A stretch of DNA of 64,000 nt, from positions 1,436,094-1,500,093 of the forward strand of contig NZ_JH980292.1 in NCBI RefSeq assembly GCF_000314005.1, given 5' to 3'. Below are positions 27,560-36,742 of this stretch, one piece after another. The notes beneath the pieces were generated by a model. That model made no database searches. It was not told the DNA's origin and saw only the letters and a program-made list of their open reading frames with translations. Both the position numbers and the translations under genes were made by a program. Source of the stretch: Spirulina subsalsa PCC 9445. GTDB lineage: Bacteria > Cyanobacteriota > Cyanobacteriia > Cyanobacteriales > Spirulinaceae. Within the stretch, counting starts at the first letter, position 1; every line of letters starts with the position of its first letter.

Positions 27560-28738
27560 ATGATGAACACCTCAAAAGTCTTAGTGATTGATGATGAACC
27601 GGACAACTTTGATGTCATTGAAACCTTATTAAGTAATCAAGACTATGAGTTATATTACTCAGCGAGTGGAGAGGACGCTATTTCAGTTCTTCCCATCATG
27701 CAGCCCGATTTAATTTTACTGGATGTGATGATGCCTGTTATGAATGGGATCGAGGTTTGTAAACGCATCAAAGCCATGCCAGAATGGGCAACAACACCCA
27801 TCATTATGGTTACAGCGTTGTCTTCCAAGGAAAGTCTCGCCGAATGTTTGGCCGCAGGTGCAGATGACTTTATGGGCAAACCGATTAATGCCTTAGAATT
27901 ACGCGCTCGTGTTCATTCAATGCTGCGCATTAAGCATCAGTATAATAAGATTGAAAAGTTATATGGTGTCCAGAACAATACTATTCATATTTTGCAGGGA
28001 ACCTTAGAACAATTGCGGGGTAATCTTGCCTCTAGTCTCTCCCATGAGTTAAATACTCCTCTTAATGGCATTTTAGGCATGATCTCCTTGGTCATGGACG
28101 ATCTCGAAGATATGGACACTGCCGAAATCATGGAAATGTTAGGTTTAGCCCATCAATCAGCCTGTCGCCTCGAAGGTCTAGTAAAACGCTTTTTGATTTA
28201 TTTAGAGTTGGAGTTAAAAACTAGCCAAGACAAAGAGGGTTTAGGCTCTGTTCCTGAGTCAAAAAAACAGCCCTTAGACTCTAGCTTGCTATCTCTATCT
28301 TTCCTTGAACCGATTTGGAAAAAATATGCTCAACAAAGCCAACGTTATGATGATTTTGATGTCATGATAGAGCCGGGTTCAGTGGCTATTTCAGAGCGGT
28401 ATTTAACCATTATTTTAAATGAGGTGATAGAGAATGCCTTAAAGTTCTCTAAACCGGGAACTAAAATCACGCTACACACAAAAATTCTGGATGACAAATT
28501 AATCCTTTCGATTCAGGATTTAGGCCGTGGCATGACTGAAGAGCAAATTAATCAAATCGGTGCTTTTATTCAGTTTGGGCGGAAGCATTATGAACAGCAG
28601 GGGATGGGCTTGGGCTTAAAGATAATACAAAAAATCACTGATTTGGTAGGAGGAAAAACAGAAATTACCAGTATTCATAATCAAGAAACAAGGGTAAATA
28701 TCACCTTACCCCTCGCCCCATCTTCCGAGCCGAACTAG
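27560..28738 (+). CDS. REC-histidine kinase (receiver followed by HisKA and HATPase)
   Basis: 392 residues. The receiver (1-125: [39 protein letters not shown]) is joined by a coiled coil to HisKA (SLSHELNTPLNGILGM) and an HATPase (NEVIENALKF, DLGRGM, GMGLGLKII). No sensor domain is present, so it probably relays signals received through its REC domain. The receiver resembles that of the next gene closely (shared [13 protein letters not shown] and [19 protein letters not shown] blocks), which indicates a local duplication. Upstream 27404-27559 contains A/T-rich sequence suitable for a promoter but no clear repeat. Confidence 0.88.
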   Translation: MMNTSKVLVIDDEPDNFDVIETLLSNQDYELYYSASGEDAISVLPIMQPDLILLDVMMPVMNGIEVCKRIKAMPEWATTPIIMVTALSSKESLAECLAAGADDFMGKPINALELRARVHSMLRIKHQYNKIEKLYGVQNNTIHILQGTLEQLRGNLASSLSHELNTPLNGILGMISLVMDDLEDMDTAEIMEMLGLAHQSACRLEGLVKRFLIYLELELKTSQDKEGLGSVPESKKQPLDSSLLSLSFLEPIWKKYAQQSQRYDDFDVMIEPGSVAISERYLTIILNEVIENALKFSKPGTKITLHTKILDDKLILSIQDLGRGMTEEQINQIGAFIQFGRKHYEQQGMGLGLKIIQKITDLVGGKTEITSIHNQETRVNITLPLAPSSEPN

Positions 28739-28830
28739 GATCGTGAATCATCTTATTTTTACTCCAGTTGGTGTTTTCTGGGTGACGCTAGGCTTTCCTC
28801 GTAACATTTCCTTCACCCATTGAGAAATGG

Positions 28831-30621
28831 ATGATTGATTATTCCGGGATCATTGTAATCCAACCCGAAAATTTTTCCCTAACCCAAAATCTACCTATGT
28901 TTTCTCTTTTGATTGTTGATGACGAACCGGATAACTTTGATGTTATTGAAACCTTATTGATAGAAGAAGACTATGACTTACACTATGCCGCTAATGGCAC
29001 AGAGGCTATTTCAGTCCTGCCCATCATCCAACCGGATTTAATCTTACTAGATGTGATGATGCCTGTTCTGGATGGGATCGAGGTTTGTAAACGCATTAAA
29101 GCGATGGCAGAATGGGCAAGAACTCCGATTATTATGGTCACGGCTTTATCGTCTAAAGACACTCTCGCCGAATGTTTAGCGGCTGGGGCAGATGATTTTA
29201 TTGCTAAACCTGTAAGTCGGTTAGAACTAATGGCGCGGGTTCGTTCGATGTTGAGAATTCACCAACAATATCAACAGTTAACGGTGTTTAATACTCAACT
29301 GGAGGCAATGGTTGAAGAACGCACGGCTCAGTTAGAAACCCTGCTTAATGTAGATAGTTTGACCCAGTTAGGGAGTCGGGTCTATTTACTGGATACCTTA
29401 GCAGAGACTTCTCGTTCTGGGGGGAATCATGCGATCGCCTATTTAGACTGTGATCAGTTTAAGTTAGTTAACGGTGCTTTTGGCTATGGGGTAGGGAATG
29501 AATTGCTTCAGTCCATCGCTCAACGCCTGAAACAGCATCTACGCCGGGGGGATTTGCTCTGTCGGGTGGGGGAGGATGAGTTTTGCTTTTTGCTCCATCA
29601 TGTCCCCAGTGCTGACGGGTTAATCCCTTGGATTGATGAGGTTATGGCGGGGTTTCTGAAACCTTTTCAGGTGGCCAACTGTGATATTTTTATGTCGGTT
29701 TGTCTGGGATTGGCGCTAGAAGATGAAGTCGGGGCGAGTGGAGAGGCACTCCTACAAGCGGCGGATATGGCAATGTATAAGGCGAAGCTGCGGGGTAAGG
29801 GGTGTTATCAAATCTTTAACTGTGCAATGAAGGCAGCCACCCTAAAACGGTTAACACTAGAAACGGATTTACAACGGGCTTTAGAAGAGCAGGAGTTTAT
29901 TACTTACTATCAACCCATTATTCGGCTCACCACTCAGGAGATTGTGGGGTTTGAAGCGTTGGTGCGTTGGCGACACCCTGAACGAGGATTGGTGTCACCG
30001 GGGGAGTTTATCCCTTGTCTGGAGGAAACGGGTTTGGTGGTGCAAGTGGGTTTAGTGGTGTTAGAACAAGCTTGTCAACAACTCCAGGAGTGGCATCAAC
30101 AGGGGTATGTGGGTTTGATGATGAGTGTTAATCTCTCGGTGCGTCAGTTTGGGAGTGCTACGTTGTTGGCGGATGTGGAGAAGGTTCTGGCTAAAACGGG
30201 GGTGAATCCTTGGGATCTGAAGCTGGAAATTACCGAAAGTGCTTTGATGGAGAATACCACAATGGCGATCGCGCTGACGGAGGAATTGCGATCGCGACAA
30301 ATCCACATCAGCTTAGATGATTTCGGCACTGGGTACTCTTCTTTAGGCTATTTACACCGCTTCCCCATTGACACCCTCAAAATTGATCGTTCTTTTGTGA
30401 ACCAAATGCAACCGGGCAACCGCAATTATCAGATGGTGCAAACTATTATTGCCTTGAGTCATCAACTGGGTTTAGCGGTGGTCGCTGAGGGCATTGAAAC
30501 GCCAGAACAGTTAAAATATTTGCAAGAACTAGGCTGTGAATTTGGGCAAGGCTACCTATTTTGTAAACCGCTCCCGGCTTCAGAGATTCCCCTAGACTCA
30601 GGATTCATGATTCTGCCCTAG
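28831..30621 (+). CDS. REC-GGDEF-EAL protein, probable c-di-GMP phosphodiesterase
   Basis: 596 residues from the ATG at 28831; the ATG at 28897 ([12 protein letters not shown]) fits the domain boundary better. Receiver (~23-145), then GGDEF (~170-330) and EAL (~345-590). The GGDEF signature reads RVGEDEF, so the second glycine is Glu and cyclase activity is doubtful. The EAL domain looks intact: [56 protein letters not shown]. Phosphorylation of the REC domain probably controls c-di-GMP breakdown, which in cyanobacteria affects motility and aggregation. The 243-bp element copy C begins 10 bp after the stop codon. Confidence 0.88.
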   Translation: MIDYSGIIVIQPENFSLTQNLPMFSLLIVDDEPDNFDVIETLLIEEDYDLHYAANGTEAISVLPIIQPDLILLDVMMPVLDGIEVCKRIKAMAEWARTPIIMVTALSSKDTLAECLAAGADDFIAKPVSRLELMARVRSMLRIHQQYQQLTVFNTQLEAMVEERTAQLETLLNVDSLTQLGSRVYLLDTLAETSRSGGNHAIAYLDCDQFKLVNGAFGYGVGNELLQSIAQRLKQHLRRGDLLCRVGEDEFCFLLHHVPSADGLIPWIDEVMAGFLKPFQVANCDIFMSVCLGLALEDEVGASGEALLQAADMAMYKAKLRGKGCYQIFNCAMKAATLKRLTLETDLQRALEEQEFITYYQPIIRLTTQEIVGFEALVRWRHPERGLVSPGEFIPCLEETGLVVQVGLVVLEQACQQLQEWHQQGYVGLMMSVNLSVRQFGSATLLADVEKVLAKTGVNPWDLKLEITESALMENTTMAIALTEELRSRQIHISLDDFGTGYSSLGYLHRFPIDTLKIDRSFVNQMQPGNRNYQMVQTIIALSHQLGLAVVAEGIETPEQLKYLQELGCEFGQGYLFCKPLPASEIPLDSGFMILP

Positions 30622-30630
30622 AAAGCCGTC

Positions 30631-30873
30631 GTGAACTACCCCACCCTGCCGAGGCGCGAGGATGGAGCTTCCTGATTCAATGGGAAGTGCTTTCTATACC
30701 GAAATATAGCGAGTCTTATCTTCCCTCCCCAGGCAGCAGTCCTAGTTCCTAAGACCCAAATTTTCTCTTGCAACACAGCCCTTTTTAGCTTGGTTTTCGC
30801 TTTGGGAGTTAGTGGTCAAGTCCATCCGGTCCCTGCAAGCGAGGAAGGGGAATTCCGCAACATTTTTGTTAAA
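30631..30873 (+). repeat. 243-bp dispersed element, copy C
   Basis: Full-length copy, same ends as copies A and B; differs by single substitutions such as GGCAGCAG for GGCAGAAG. It is again placed just after a coding region. Confidence 0.85.
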
Positions 30874-30933
30874 ACGACCGAGTTTCAGACCCAATCCCCC
30901 CAACAGCAGACTTTCTCAGCAGACCCTACAATA

Positions 30934-31136
30934 GGGTCTGCTGAATATTCCTCCAATCACTGTTCATAGGGCTTTCAGCCGTTTTAAGCACAGGGTTTTA
31001 GGGATAAATAACCAAAAAAGGCAAGCCTTTTTCGGATTCTGAGGGGAAAATTCGACCGTAGCGAATAGCCAAAACTCTGGCAAAAGTGCCTATTGCCTCT
31101 TGCCTCGCCCCACGAGCAGAGTTATTCAGCAAGCCC
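30934..31136. mobile_element. MITE-like element 2 with 7-bp target duplication
   Basis: Ends GGGTCTGCTGAATA and TATTCAGCAAGCCC are inverted repeats flanked by TACAATA direct repeats (30927-30933 and 31137-31143). The interior shares GGTTTTAGGGATAAATAA and CAAGCCTTTTTC with element 1. Immediately to its left, CAGCAGACCC (30917-30926) is a further end in inverse orientation and makes a perfect palindrome with the left end around TACAATA. Confidence 0.78.
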
Positions 31137-31185
31137 TACAATAGTTGTAGGGCTTTTCTGGCTTCACTCCTCCACTTGTATCTTT

Positions 31186-31935
31186 ATGACTGATTCCTCT
31201 CCTGCCTTACCCTTACTCTTTAAGGGAATCGCGCTCTTTACCCCTGGGGGCGATATTATCTATGGAATTGATCCGAATAAACAAGACCGATGGCATACCC
31301 ATCTTTGTACAGGGTTACAAGAAGTCTTAGGGTTATCTGAGCCGCCTCATTTTCTCATTCCCAGTTATACGGCCACTATTGACCGTTGGCGAGATCCTAA
31401 AACTCAAAACCTCCACACTGTCGCGGAATGTTATCCGCCTGTACAACGCTATAAATACTTGTTAAATGCCCTGTTCGGGACTCCTAATCTGACTTGGCAG
31501 GTGGTGCCGTGGCAAGAGGAATTTTGCGAACCTTTGATAGTGGAAAGCTATCGTTCCCGCTTTCCTGAATTATGGGACTGTCATGATTTAATTATCCCCT
31601 ATCATCGTTTGCCCAATCCTTGGGAGGAGTTCCAAGCGGTGCCGAGTTTATCCTTTTTGGATTCGCCCAATACTTATGTATTAAGACTATTTGTTTCTGG
31701 CGATCGCAGCAGTACGGAAAAAACCCTCATGAACCTCCATAGACTGCTGGAAGACGGCCTAAAATTTCCCTACACCCTCAAAGTGATTGACATTTTCAAA
31801 CATCCTGAACAGGCCGAAAAAGACCAAGTATCCGCTACCCCCACCCTCGTCCGAGCGTGGCCGACTCCCGTTCGCCGGATTGTGGGGGAGTTGGAGGATA
31901 CTGAACGGATTTTAAAGATTATTGCAACAGTCTAA
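31186..31935 (+). CDS. Two-part protein with C-terminal KaiB-like (thioredoxin-fold) domain
   Basis: 249 residues from the ATG at 31186; an earlier in-frame ATG at 31093 lies within the MITE-like element. The C-terminal ~90 residues (YVLRLFVSGDRSSTEKTLMN... to the end) have the pattern of KaiB and the SasA N-terminus: a strand with LxVxG, helix, LKVIDIFKHPEQAEKDQVSATPTLVR with the cis-Pro-like TP turn, and the terminal RRIVGEL segment. The N-terminal ~150 residues (GDIIYGIDPNKQDRWH, PHFLIPSYTATIDRW) are a separate domain found fused to KaiB-like domains in cyanobacteria. A role alongside the circadian clock is plausible but not shown. It overlaps the convergent amidase gene by four bases. Confidence 0.75.
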   Translation: MTDSSPALPLLFKGIALFTPGGDIIYGIDPNKQDRWHTHLCTGLQEVLGLSEPPHFLIPSYTATIDRWRDPKTQNLHTVAECYPPVQRYKYLLNALFGTPNLTWQVVPWQEEFCEPLIVESYRSRFPELWDCHDLIIPYHRLPNPWEEFQAVPSLSFLDSPNTYVLRLFVSGDRSSTEKTLMNLHRLLEDGLKFPYTLKVIDIFKHPEQAEKDQVSATPTLVRAWPTPVRRIVGELEDTERILKIIATV

Positions 31936-33578
31936 GCCCCTCCCCAACGGGCGCGATAGGGACGGATATCTAAGTGTAATAAATTGGGATACTGGGTATA
32001 AATCCCCATGCCTCCAGGCCAATTACTTAAACGGCTAGCCATTTGTCGCCCGGTTAAACCCGGCCGGAGAAAGTCCACCGCTTGGCCGGATAAATGGCGA
32101 GAATTCGGGGCGCCCCCAGCTTGACGGTTCCACGGTTCGGGACGATACCAACTGGTCACTGTCATGGGAAACCCACCTAAGCGTTGCCGTACTTCTTCTA
32201 AGCGGGAAGCGAGGGCGAGAATATTTTCTACATGGGCTTTGGATTGGGGGATGCGCTGACCATTATGCAGGGCTTCTCGCCAGAAAAAGTGACCGTTGGG
32301 CAGAATAGGTTCATTGAGGTAGAAGGTGCTGGTATAACCGGGCAGGTTAAAGGCATCATTCCGTTGAACTTGAGGTTGTTCGACGGCGGGTTCTTGTTGT
32401 AAGGGTTTGCCGTTTTCGAGAATTTCAATATGGTCTACAAAGGCGTACCAAGTGTTAAACCCATTAAAGGTGTGATCTCGTAGGGCGACTTTTACATGGT
32501 TGCCTTCTTCGTTCCAACTATGCAAGGGCAAGACTTCCCCCCGATTGATGTTGTATTTCAAGTTGGGATCGGAAATCAGGGTGCTATCAATGGGTTGTTG
32601 TTTCAGCACCGTATCTCGAATAATTTCCAAGGCTAAACGGGGGATTGGATTGCCAAGGAGTTGGGACCAGGTTTGAGGCCCCACAATCCCATCGGCCGCT
32701 AGTCCTTGACGGCGTTGGTAACTTCTGACCAGTTCAACGGTCGGTTGATCATACACGGCCGTCAGTTCCCCCCCGATGCGAAATTGAACATAGCGCACGG
32801 CAATTCCTTCCGCTTCATTGGGACGGAGGACAGGTTGGGTGAAAATTTCTTCAAGGGCGTTCCAAGTAAAAGACACAGGATCCCCGGCGGCGTTAATGCC
32901 GACAATTTCATGAAACCGTTGGGTTGCCGACCGGGTAGCGGGTCCGGTGATCCCATCTTCGACTAAACTTCTGCCGTTGCTATCCCGAATTTGGAGACGA
33001 TTGAGGGCTTCTTGGAGGGCTTTGGTGCGATCGCCCGGACTGGGTTCATTGCGACTGGAATCTGGCAGTCTCCCCGCTAATCCAATGACAATGGCATTGG
33101 CCATCGCGGTGGTGTTATATCGGTTCATGTCTCGTTCTGAGTCCATGAAACAACATTCCACCAAAATAGCGGGCATATTGGTATTTCGCAACACATACAG
33201 ATGAGAGCCATTTTTCACTTGGCGATTGAAAAAGCCCAAGGCGACAATACTTTCTAACACCGGTTGAGCAATGCGCCGTCCGGCATCACTGACCGCATAG
33301 ATTTCGGTACCGTGGGCGCTGCCATTAAAAGCATTAAAGTGAATGGAAACGAATACATCAACTCGGTGGGTGTTGGCGGCATTCACACGCTGCCAGAGTG
33401 AATTAGTGACACTATTGGCTTGGCTGGGGGTGCAGTCAATCACTTCATGACCCAGATCTCGCAATTTCTGAATCACTTGTGTTCCGACGGCTTTGGTGAG
33501 ATCATCCTCTAGACCAAAGCGGGAAGATGCCCCAACATCTGGGGGGGCATTGTGTCCCATATCAATTCCATATTTCAT
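31932..33578 (-). CDS. N-acetylmuramoyl-L-alanine amidase with two peptidoglycan-binding domains and M15 peptidase-like domain
   Basis: 548 residues. Amidase_3 domain (1-~175) has zinc ligands in DMGHNAPP, the SIHFNAF His and the VECCFM Glu. Two PG_binding_1-type repeats (~190-245 and ~255-310), an SH3-like segment (~330-395) and a C-terminal Peptidase_M15-like domain (~415-545) with SRHLSGQAVDF and HLDIRPYRARW follow. It would cut both the sugar-peptide bond and peptide bridges of the wall. No signal peptide is visible at the N-terminus, which is odd for a wall enzyme; export by another route or lysis-like release is possible. Confidence 0.85.
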   Translation of the reverse strand: MKYGIDMGHNAPPDVGASSRFGLEDDLTKAVGTQVIQKLRDLGHEVIDCTPSQANSVTNSLWQRVNAANTHRVDVFVSIHFNAFNGSAHGTEIYAVSDAGRRIAQPVLESIVALGFFNRQVKNGSHLYVLRNTNMPAILVECCFMDSERDMNRYNTTAMANAIVIGLAGRLPDSSRNEPSPGDRTKALQEALNRLQIRDSNGRSLVEDGITGPATRSATQRFHEIVGINAAGDPVSFTWNALEEIFTQPVLRPNEAEGIAVRYVQFRIGGELTAVYDQPTVELVRSYQRRQGLAADGIVGPQTWSQLLGNPIPRLALEIIRDTVLKQQPIDSTLISDPNLKYNINRGEVLPLHSWNEEGNHVKVALRDHTFNGFNTWYAFVDHIEILENGKPLQQEPAVEQPQVQRNDAFNLPGYTSTFYLNEPILPNGHFFWREALHNGQRIPQSKAHVENILALASRLEEVRQRLGGFPMTVTSWYRPEPWNRQAGGAPNSRHLSGQAVDFLRPGLTGRQMASRLSNWPGGMGIYTQYPNLLHLDIRPYRARWGGA

Positions 33579-33767
33579 AACTGTTTTGTCTTTGCACTCT
33601 CATTATTTTGCCTCATCGTAATCAATTGGGAGCAGGAAAACTCTGCCTATTTCTGCTTGGGATGTGGTTTGAGGCATCAATTATCAATTTTCAAGGCTAC
33701 CGTCTCGGGTGTAAAGTAATGAAATGGCAATTCACTTGCTGACCCACGAGAGAGACAAGAGAACACT

Positions 33768-33989
33768 ATGAAAATTGGCGATCGCGTTCGTGTTAAAGAA
33801 TCTGTTATTGTGTATCATCACCCCGAAAACAAAAAACAAGCCTTCGACATCAAAGGGATGGAAGGCGAACTAACAGCGATTATTACGGAGTGGGAAGGTA
33901 GACCTGTAAGTGCAAATTTTCCCTACCTAGTCCAGTTCAGCAAGAAATTCCGCGCTCACCTCAAAGAGGAAGAAGTAGAAAGCATTTAA
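33768..33989 (+). CDS. ftrV: Ferredoxin-thioredoxin reductase, variable chain
   Basis: 73 residues, the family size. It is a small SH3-like beta-barrel subunit that clamps the catalytic FtrC subunit, which passes electrons from ferredoxin to thioredoxin in the light. Matching features are KIGDRVRVKESVIVYHHPE, DIKGMEGEL, and FPYLVQF..KFRAHLKEEEVE. It is limited to oxygenic phototrophs and supports the cyanobacterial assignment. ftrC is not in this window. Confidence 0.93.
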   Translation: MKIGDRVRVKESVIVYHHPENKKQAFDIKGMEGELTAIITEWEGRPVSANFPYLVQFSKKFRAHLKEEEVESI

Positions 33990-34085
33990 GGGACTTATCC
34001 CCCCTAGCCCCCCTTTGGAAGGGGGGGAAATATGGGGAAAAATACGGAAGTCCCCCTTTAGAAGGGGGATTTAGGGGGATTCCAC
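33990..34085 (+). repeat. C6/G7 stem-loop repeats after ftrV
   Basis: CCCCCCTTTGGAAGGGGGG can fold as a strong hairpin immediately after the ftrV stop codon. It is followed by a second related unit (CCCCCTTTAGAAGGGGG). It may terminate transcription. The first 40 bases are the same as those inserted in the giant kinase at 15367-15406. Confidence 0.8.
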
Positions 34086-34158
34086 TCAACGAAGGGAAAA
34101 GCTAACCGATTCTCACTGAGTTAAGGTATCCCCTTGTGGGGGAGGCAGTTGACTAAAA

Positions 34159-34386
34159 CTAGGGCAGGGGGATTTCTTGGGGGGCGAGTTCCCCTTGACT
34201 AGGACGCGCTAAGGTGGTGGCAACAACGGCGGTAAATCCACCAAAGAAGATAAAGCCAATTAAGGCGGCGGCTGTTGAGAGTTGCTTCAAATTGAAGGTT
34301 TTGGGGAAGGTCAGAGTGCGCACTTCTAACGGTCCGACATAACCCTCATAGAGAACTACCATTTCATTGTAGCCAAGCATTTCCAT
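34159..34386 (-). CDS. Small single-pass membrane protein
   Basis: 75 residues, with a near-perfect AAGGAG ribosome site upstream of the ATG. One hydrophobic helix (~37-60: STAAALIGFIFFGGFTAVVAT) follows a cytosolic N-terminus with MLGYNEMVVLYEGYVGPLEVRTLTFPKTF, a pattern I associate with small conserved cyanobacterial membrane proteins. A role in photosystem assembly is possible but I cannot support it from sequence. It lies 100 bp downstream of rimM on the same strand. Confidence 0.65.
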   Translation of the reverse strand: MEMLGYNEMVVLYEGYVGPLEVRTLTFPKTFNLKQLSTAAALIGFIFFGGFTAVVATTLARPSQGELAPQEIPLP

Positions 34387-34485
34387 ATAAATTTTCTCCT
34401 TAAAGTGTGGAAGGGGTGAAGTTAGAATTGAGCGAGAATAGCCCCTTAATTAGCCTCGTTTTTACCCGCCATCATAGCATTGGAT

Positions 34486-35127
34486 TCAAGCTTGATTCAC
34501 TTCTAAAAGACCCGGGGGGGGGTGAATTTCGACACAGCCCGCCTTGAGGTCGATCACAGGTACAATCTCCTTAACAAAGGGAATTAAAACCGTTGGCGGT
34601 TTCGACTGTTTCCGCCGTTGTTTGTTCCTTTTCGGGGGGGATAATTCTATTTCCGGAGAATTTTCGGGGGGGGGAGTTTTGAGGGTAACTTCTAGGAGAT
34701 CATGTCCGGCACTAAATACGTCAGTGATTTGTCCGATGGTTTCTCCCGTTAATTGGTTAATGACTTGGAGGTTGAGTAGATCGGCGACGTGATATTCTTC
34801 TTCACCAAGGGGGGGGCGATCCTCTTGGGAGACTAATAATTTAGCCCCGCGGAGATTTTCGGCTTGGGTGCGATCGCCAATTCCGGCCAATTCAATCACA
34901 TACAGATTTTTCCCCGGCAAGGCTCGTCCGGCCACTAACTCCACCATCTGCGGTGCGGAAGCGTTTGGCAATTGTAACCAGCGCAGACCGGGATTGAGAA
35001 AGCGTTCTGGGAAATCGGAACTGGGATAGACCCGCAAAGCCCCCTGAAGACCTTGGGGAGAGACAATGGTTCCCACTTCCATCAGATGTTCTGGGGCAAT
35101 TTCGGGTAGAGGGGAGGTTTGAATCAT
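34486..35127 (-). CDS. rimM: Ribosome maturation factor RimM
   Basis: 213 residues. It helps mature the 30S subunit head and binds ribosomal protein S19. The N-terminal beta-barrel starts VGTIVSPQGLQGALRVYPSSDFPERF and ends in ENLRGAKLLV. The PRC-barrel domain starts EYHVADLLNLQVINQLTGETIGQITDVFSAGHDLLEV and ends VLIPFVKEIVPVIDLKAGCVEI. A basic/proline insertion (~155-175, SPPKRNKQRRKQSKPP) within the PRC barrel is longer than usual but common in cyanobacteria. Confidence 0.93.
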   Translation of the reverse strand: MIQTSPLPEIAPEHLMEVGTIVSPQGLQGALRVYPSSDFPERFLNPGLRWLQLPNASAPQMVELVAGRALPGKNLYVIELAGIGDRTQAENLRGAKLLVSQEDRPPLGEEEYHVADLLNLQVINQLTGETIGQITDVFSAGHDLLEVTLKTPPPENSPEIELSPPKRNKQRRKQSKPPTVLIPFVKEIVPVIDLKAGCVEIHPPPGLLEVNQA

Positions 35128-35320
35128 AGTCTGTTTCTAAGGGAATCACCTTATACACACAAGCTTAACTTGTTACGGTTGGGTTGGCAGTTAATCACAG
35201 GTATTGTTCGTCATCGGCGGAATCTGAATCTCAACCTACCCATCCCCCCGAATTTCTCACGGGAGCAGTTGAAGAAACGCCGTAGACAGCTACAATAGCC
35301 CCTGTAGAGATTGATCCACT

Positions 35321-36616
35321 ATGCTCAAACCCATTGCATTACTCGGCGCTGCGGGCGCGTTTTTAGGCGTTTTAAACTTTCTTAGCCCTCCCCCTCAAAT
35401 TGAAGAGGTCTTAGCGTGGGAGCAAACGACTTTTTTTCAACTGCCCAGTGAACCCGATACTCAAGCGGAACAAATCGTACAACAGTATTTAAACGACTTA
35501 GCCGCTCGGGGAATTGCCGCCAATCGTCAAGGGGTTTGGCTTCAGTCAGATATGACCCGTTTGGCGGTGCGACGGGGACAAGAGGCGATGTCTGCGGCTT
35601 CTTTAACCAAAATTGCCACGACTATCGCTGCCCTTGAAACTTGGTCGCCCGACTATCGTTTTGAAACCCGTGTCTATAGTACCGGCCCGATTCGGGAAGG
35701 GGTATTACAAGGGGATCTCGTGATTGAAGGCAGTGGAGATCCGTTTTTTATTTGGGAAGAGGCGATCGCACTGGGAAACGCCCTCAATCAGCTAGGCCTT
35801 AAGCGCGTTGAGGGCAACCTGATTGTGGTGGGGAAATTTTACATGAACTATCGCACCAACCCCAACGTCACCAGCCAACTCCTCCTACAAAGTTTCAACT
35901 CCCAGCGCTGGCAAGGGGAAATTGTCAACCAATACAGCTTAATGGCCCCTGGCACCCCCCGCCCCCAGATTGACCTGCGCGGCCGCATCATCACCCAGTC
36001 ACAACTCCCCAACAACTCCCCCACCCTGTTATTGCGTCATCAATCCGTCACCTTAGCGGAAATCCTCAAACAGATGAACATTTACAGCAATAACATGATG
36101 TCTGAAGCCCTGGCGGAGTCCATTGGGGGGGCAGATGAGGTGATGAGGATTGCGGCCGAAATCACACAAGTTCCCCCCTCAGAAATCCAATTGATCAACG
36201 GTTCCGGCCTCGGTGTCGCTAATCGCATTTCGCCTTATGCTTCCGTTGCCATGTTAATGGCCTTAGAACGTCAATTAGCAGATAATCCTTTAGGAGTGGG
36301 GGATTTATTCCCCGTAGAAGGCCGAGACACCGAAGGCACGATGAAAACTCGCAACTTTCCCCCCCATACCCTGATTAAAACCGGAACCCTCTCCTCCGTC
36401 AGCGCCCTAGCCGGAGTCTTACCCACACGCGATCGCGGCTTAGTGTGGTTTGCCATCATTAACGAAGGAGGAGATATCCTAGAATTAAGGAGACAACAGG
36501 ATATTCTCTTACAGCGTTTATCCCAAGCGTGGGGAGTTGCCCCTCTTCCCCTGTCTGACCAAAACAAAGCCCCAGAAAAAATCGGCGATCCCAGTCGTAT
36601 CCTCAGCGAATTTTGA
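35321..36616 (+). CDS. dacB: D-alanyl-D-alanine carboxypeptidase/endopeptidase (PBP4 family, S13)
   Basis: 431 residues with an N-terminal hydrophobic signal (~3-22). Penicillin-binding motifs are complete: SxxK as Ser94-LTK in SAASLTKIAT, SxN in NIYSNNMMSE and KTG in LIKTGTLSSV. It trims or cuts cross-links of peptidoglycan in the periplasm. Slightly short for the family, because the insertion domain between SxxK and SxN is reduced. Confidence 0.88.
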   Translation: MLKPIALLGAAGAFLGVLNFLSPPPQIEEVLAWEQTTFFQLPSEPDTQAEQIVQQYLNDLAARGIAANRQGVWLQSDMTRLAVRRGQEAMSAASLTKIATTIAALETWSPDYRFETRVYSTGPIREGVLQGDLVIEGSGDPFFIWEEAIALGNALNQLGLKRVEGNLIVVGKFYMNYRTNPNVTSQLLLQSFNSQRWQGEIVNQYSLMAPGTPRPQIDLRGRIITQSQLPNNSPTLLLRHQSVTLAEILKQMNIYSNNMMSEALAESIGGADEVMRIAAEITQVPPSEIQLINGSGLGVANRISPYASVAMLMALERQLADNPLGVGDLFPVEGRDTEGTMKTRNFPPHTLIKTGTLSSVSALAGVLPTRDRGLVWFAIINEGGDILELRRQQDILLQRLSQAWGVAPLPLSDQNKAPEKIGDPSRILSEF

Positions 36617-36742
36617 TCCTGACAACTGGACAAAAATCCGGTTTCTCAGCCGTGGATCATGTCACCAGACTGAGACGATCTTTCACTCTGGGGGTTAAAA
36701 CAGTGTTAAAAATTTTAGTTTAATCTCTGCTAATCTAGAGTT

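Noticed and set aside
33990-34085. Small gene between ftrV and the 75-residue membrane protein
   Set aside because: The interval is a C6/G7 stem-loop repeat also found elsewhere, without a start codon followed by a convincing frame.
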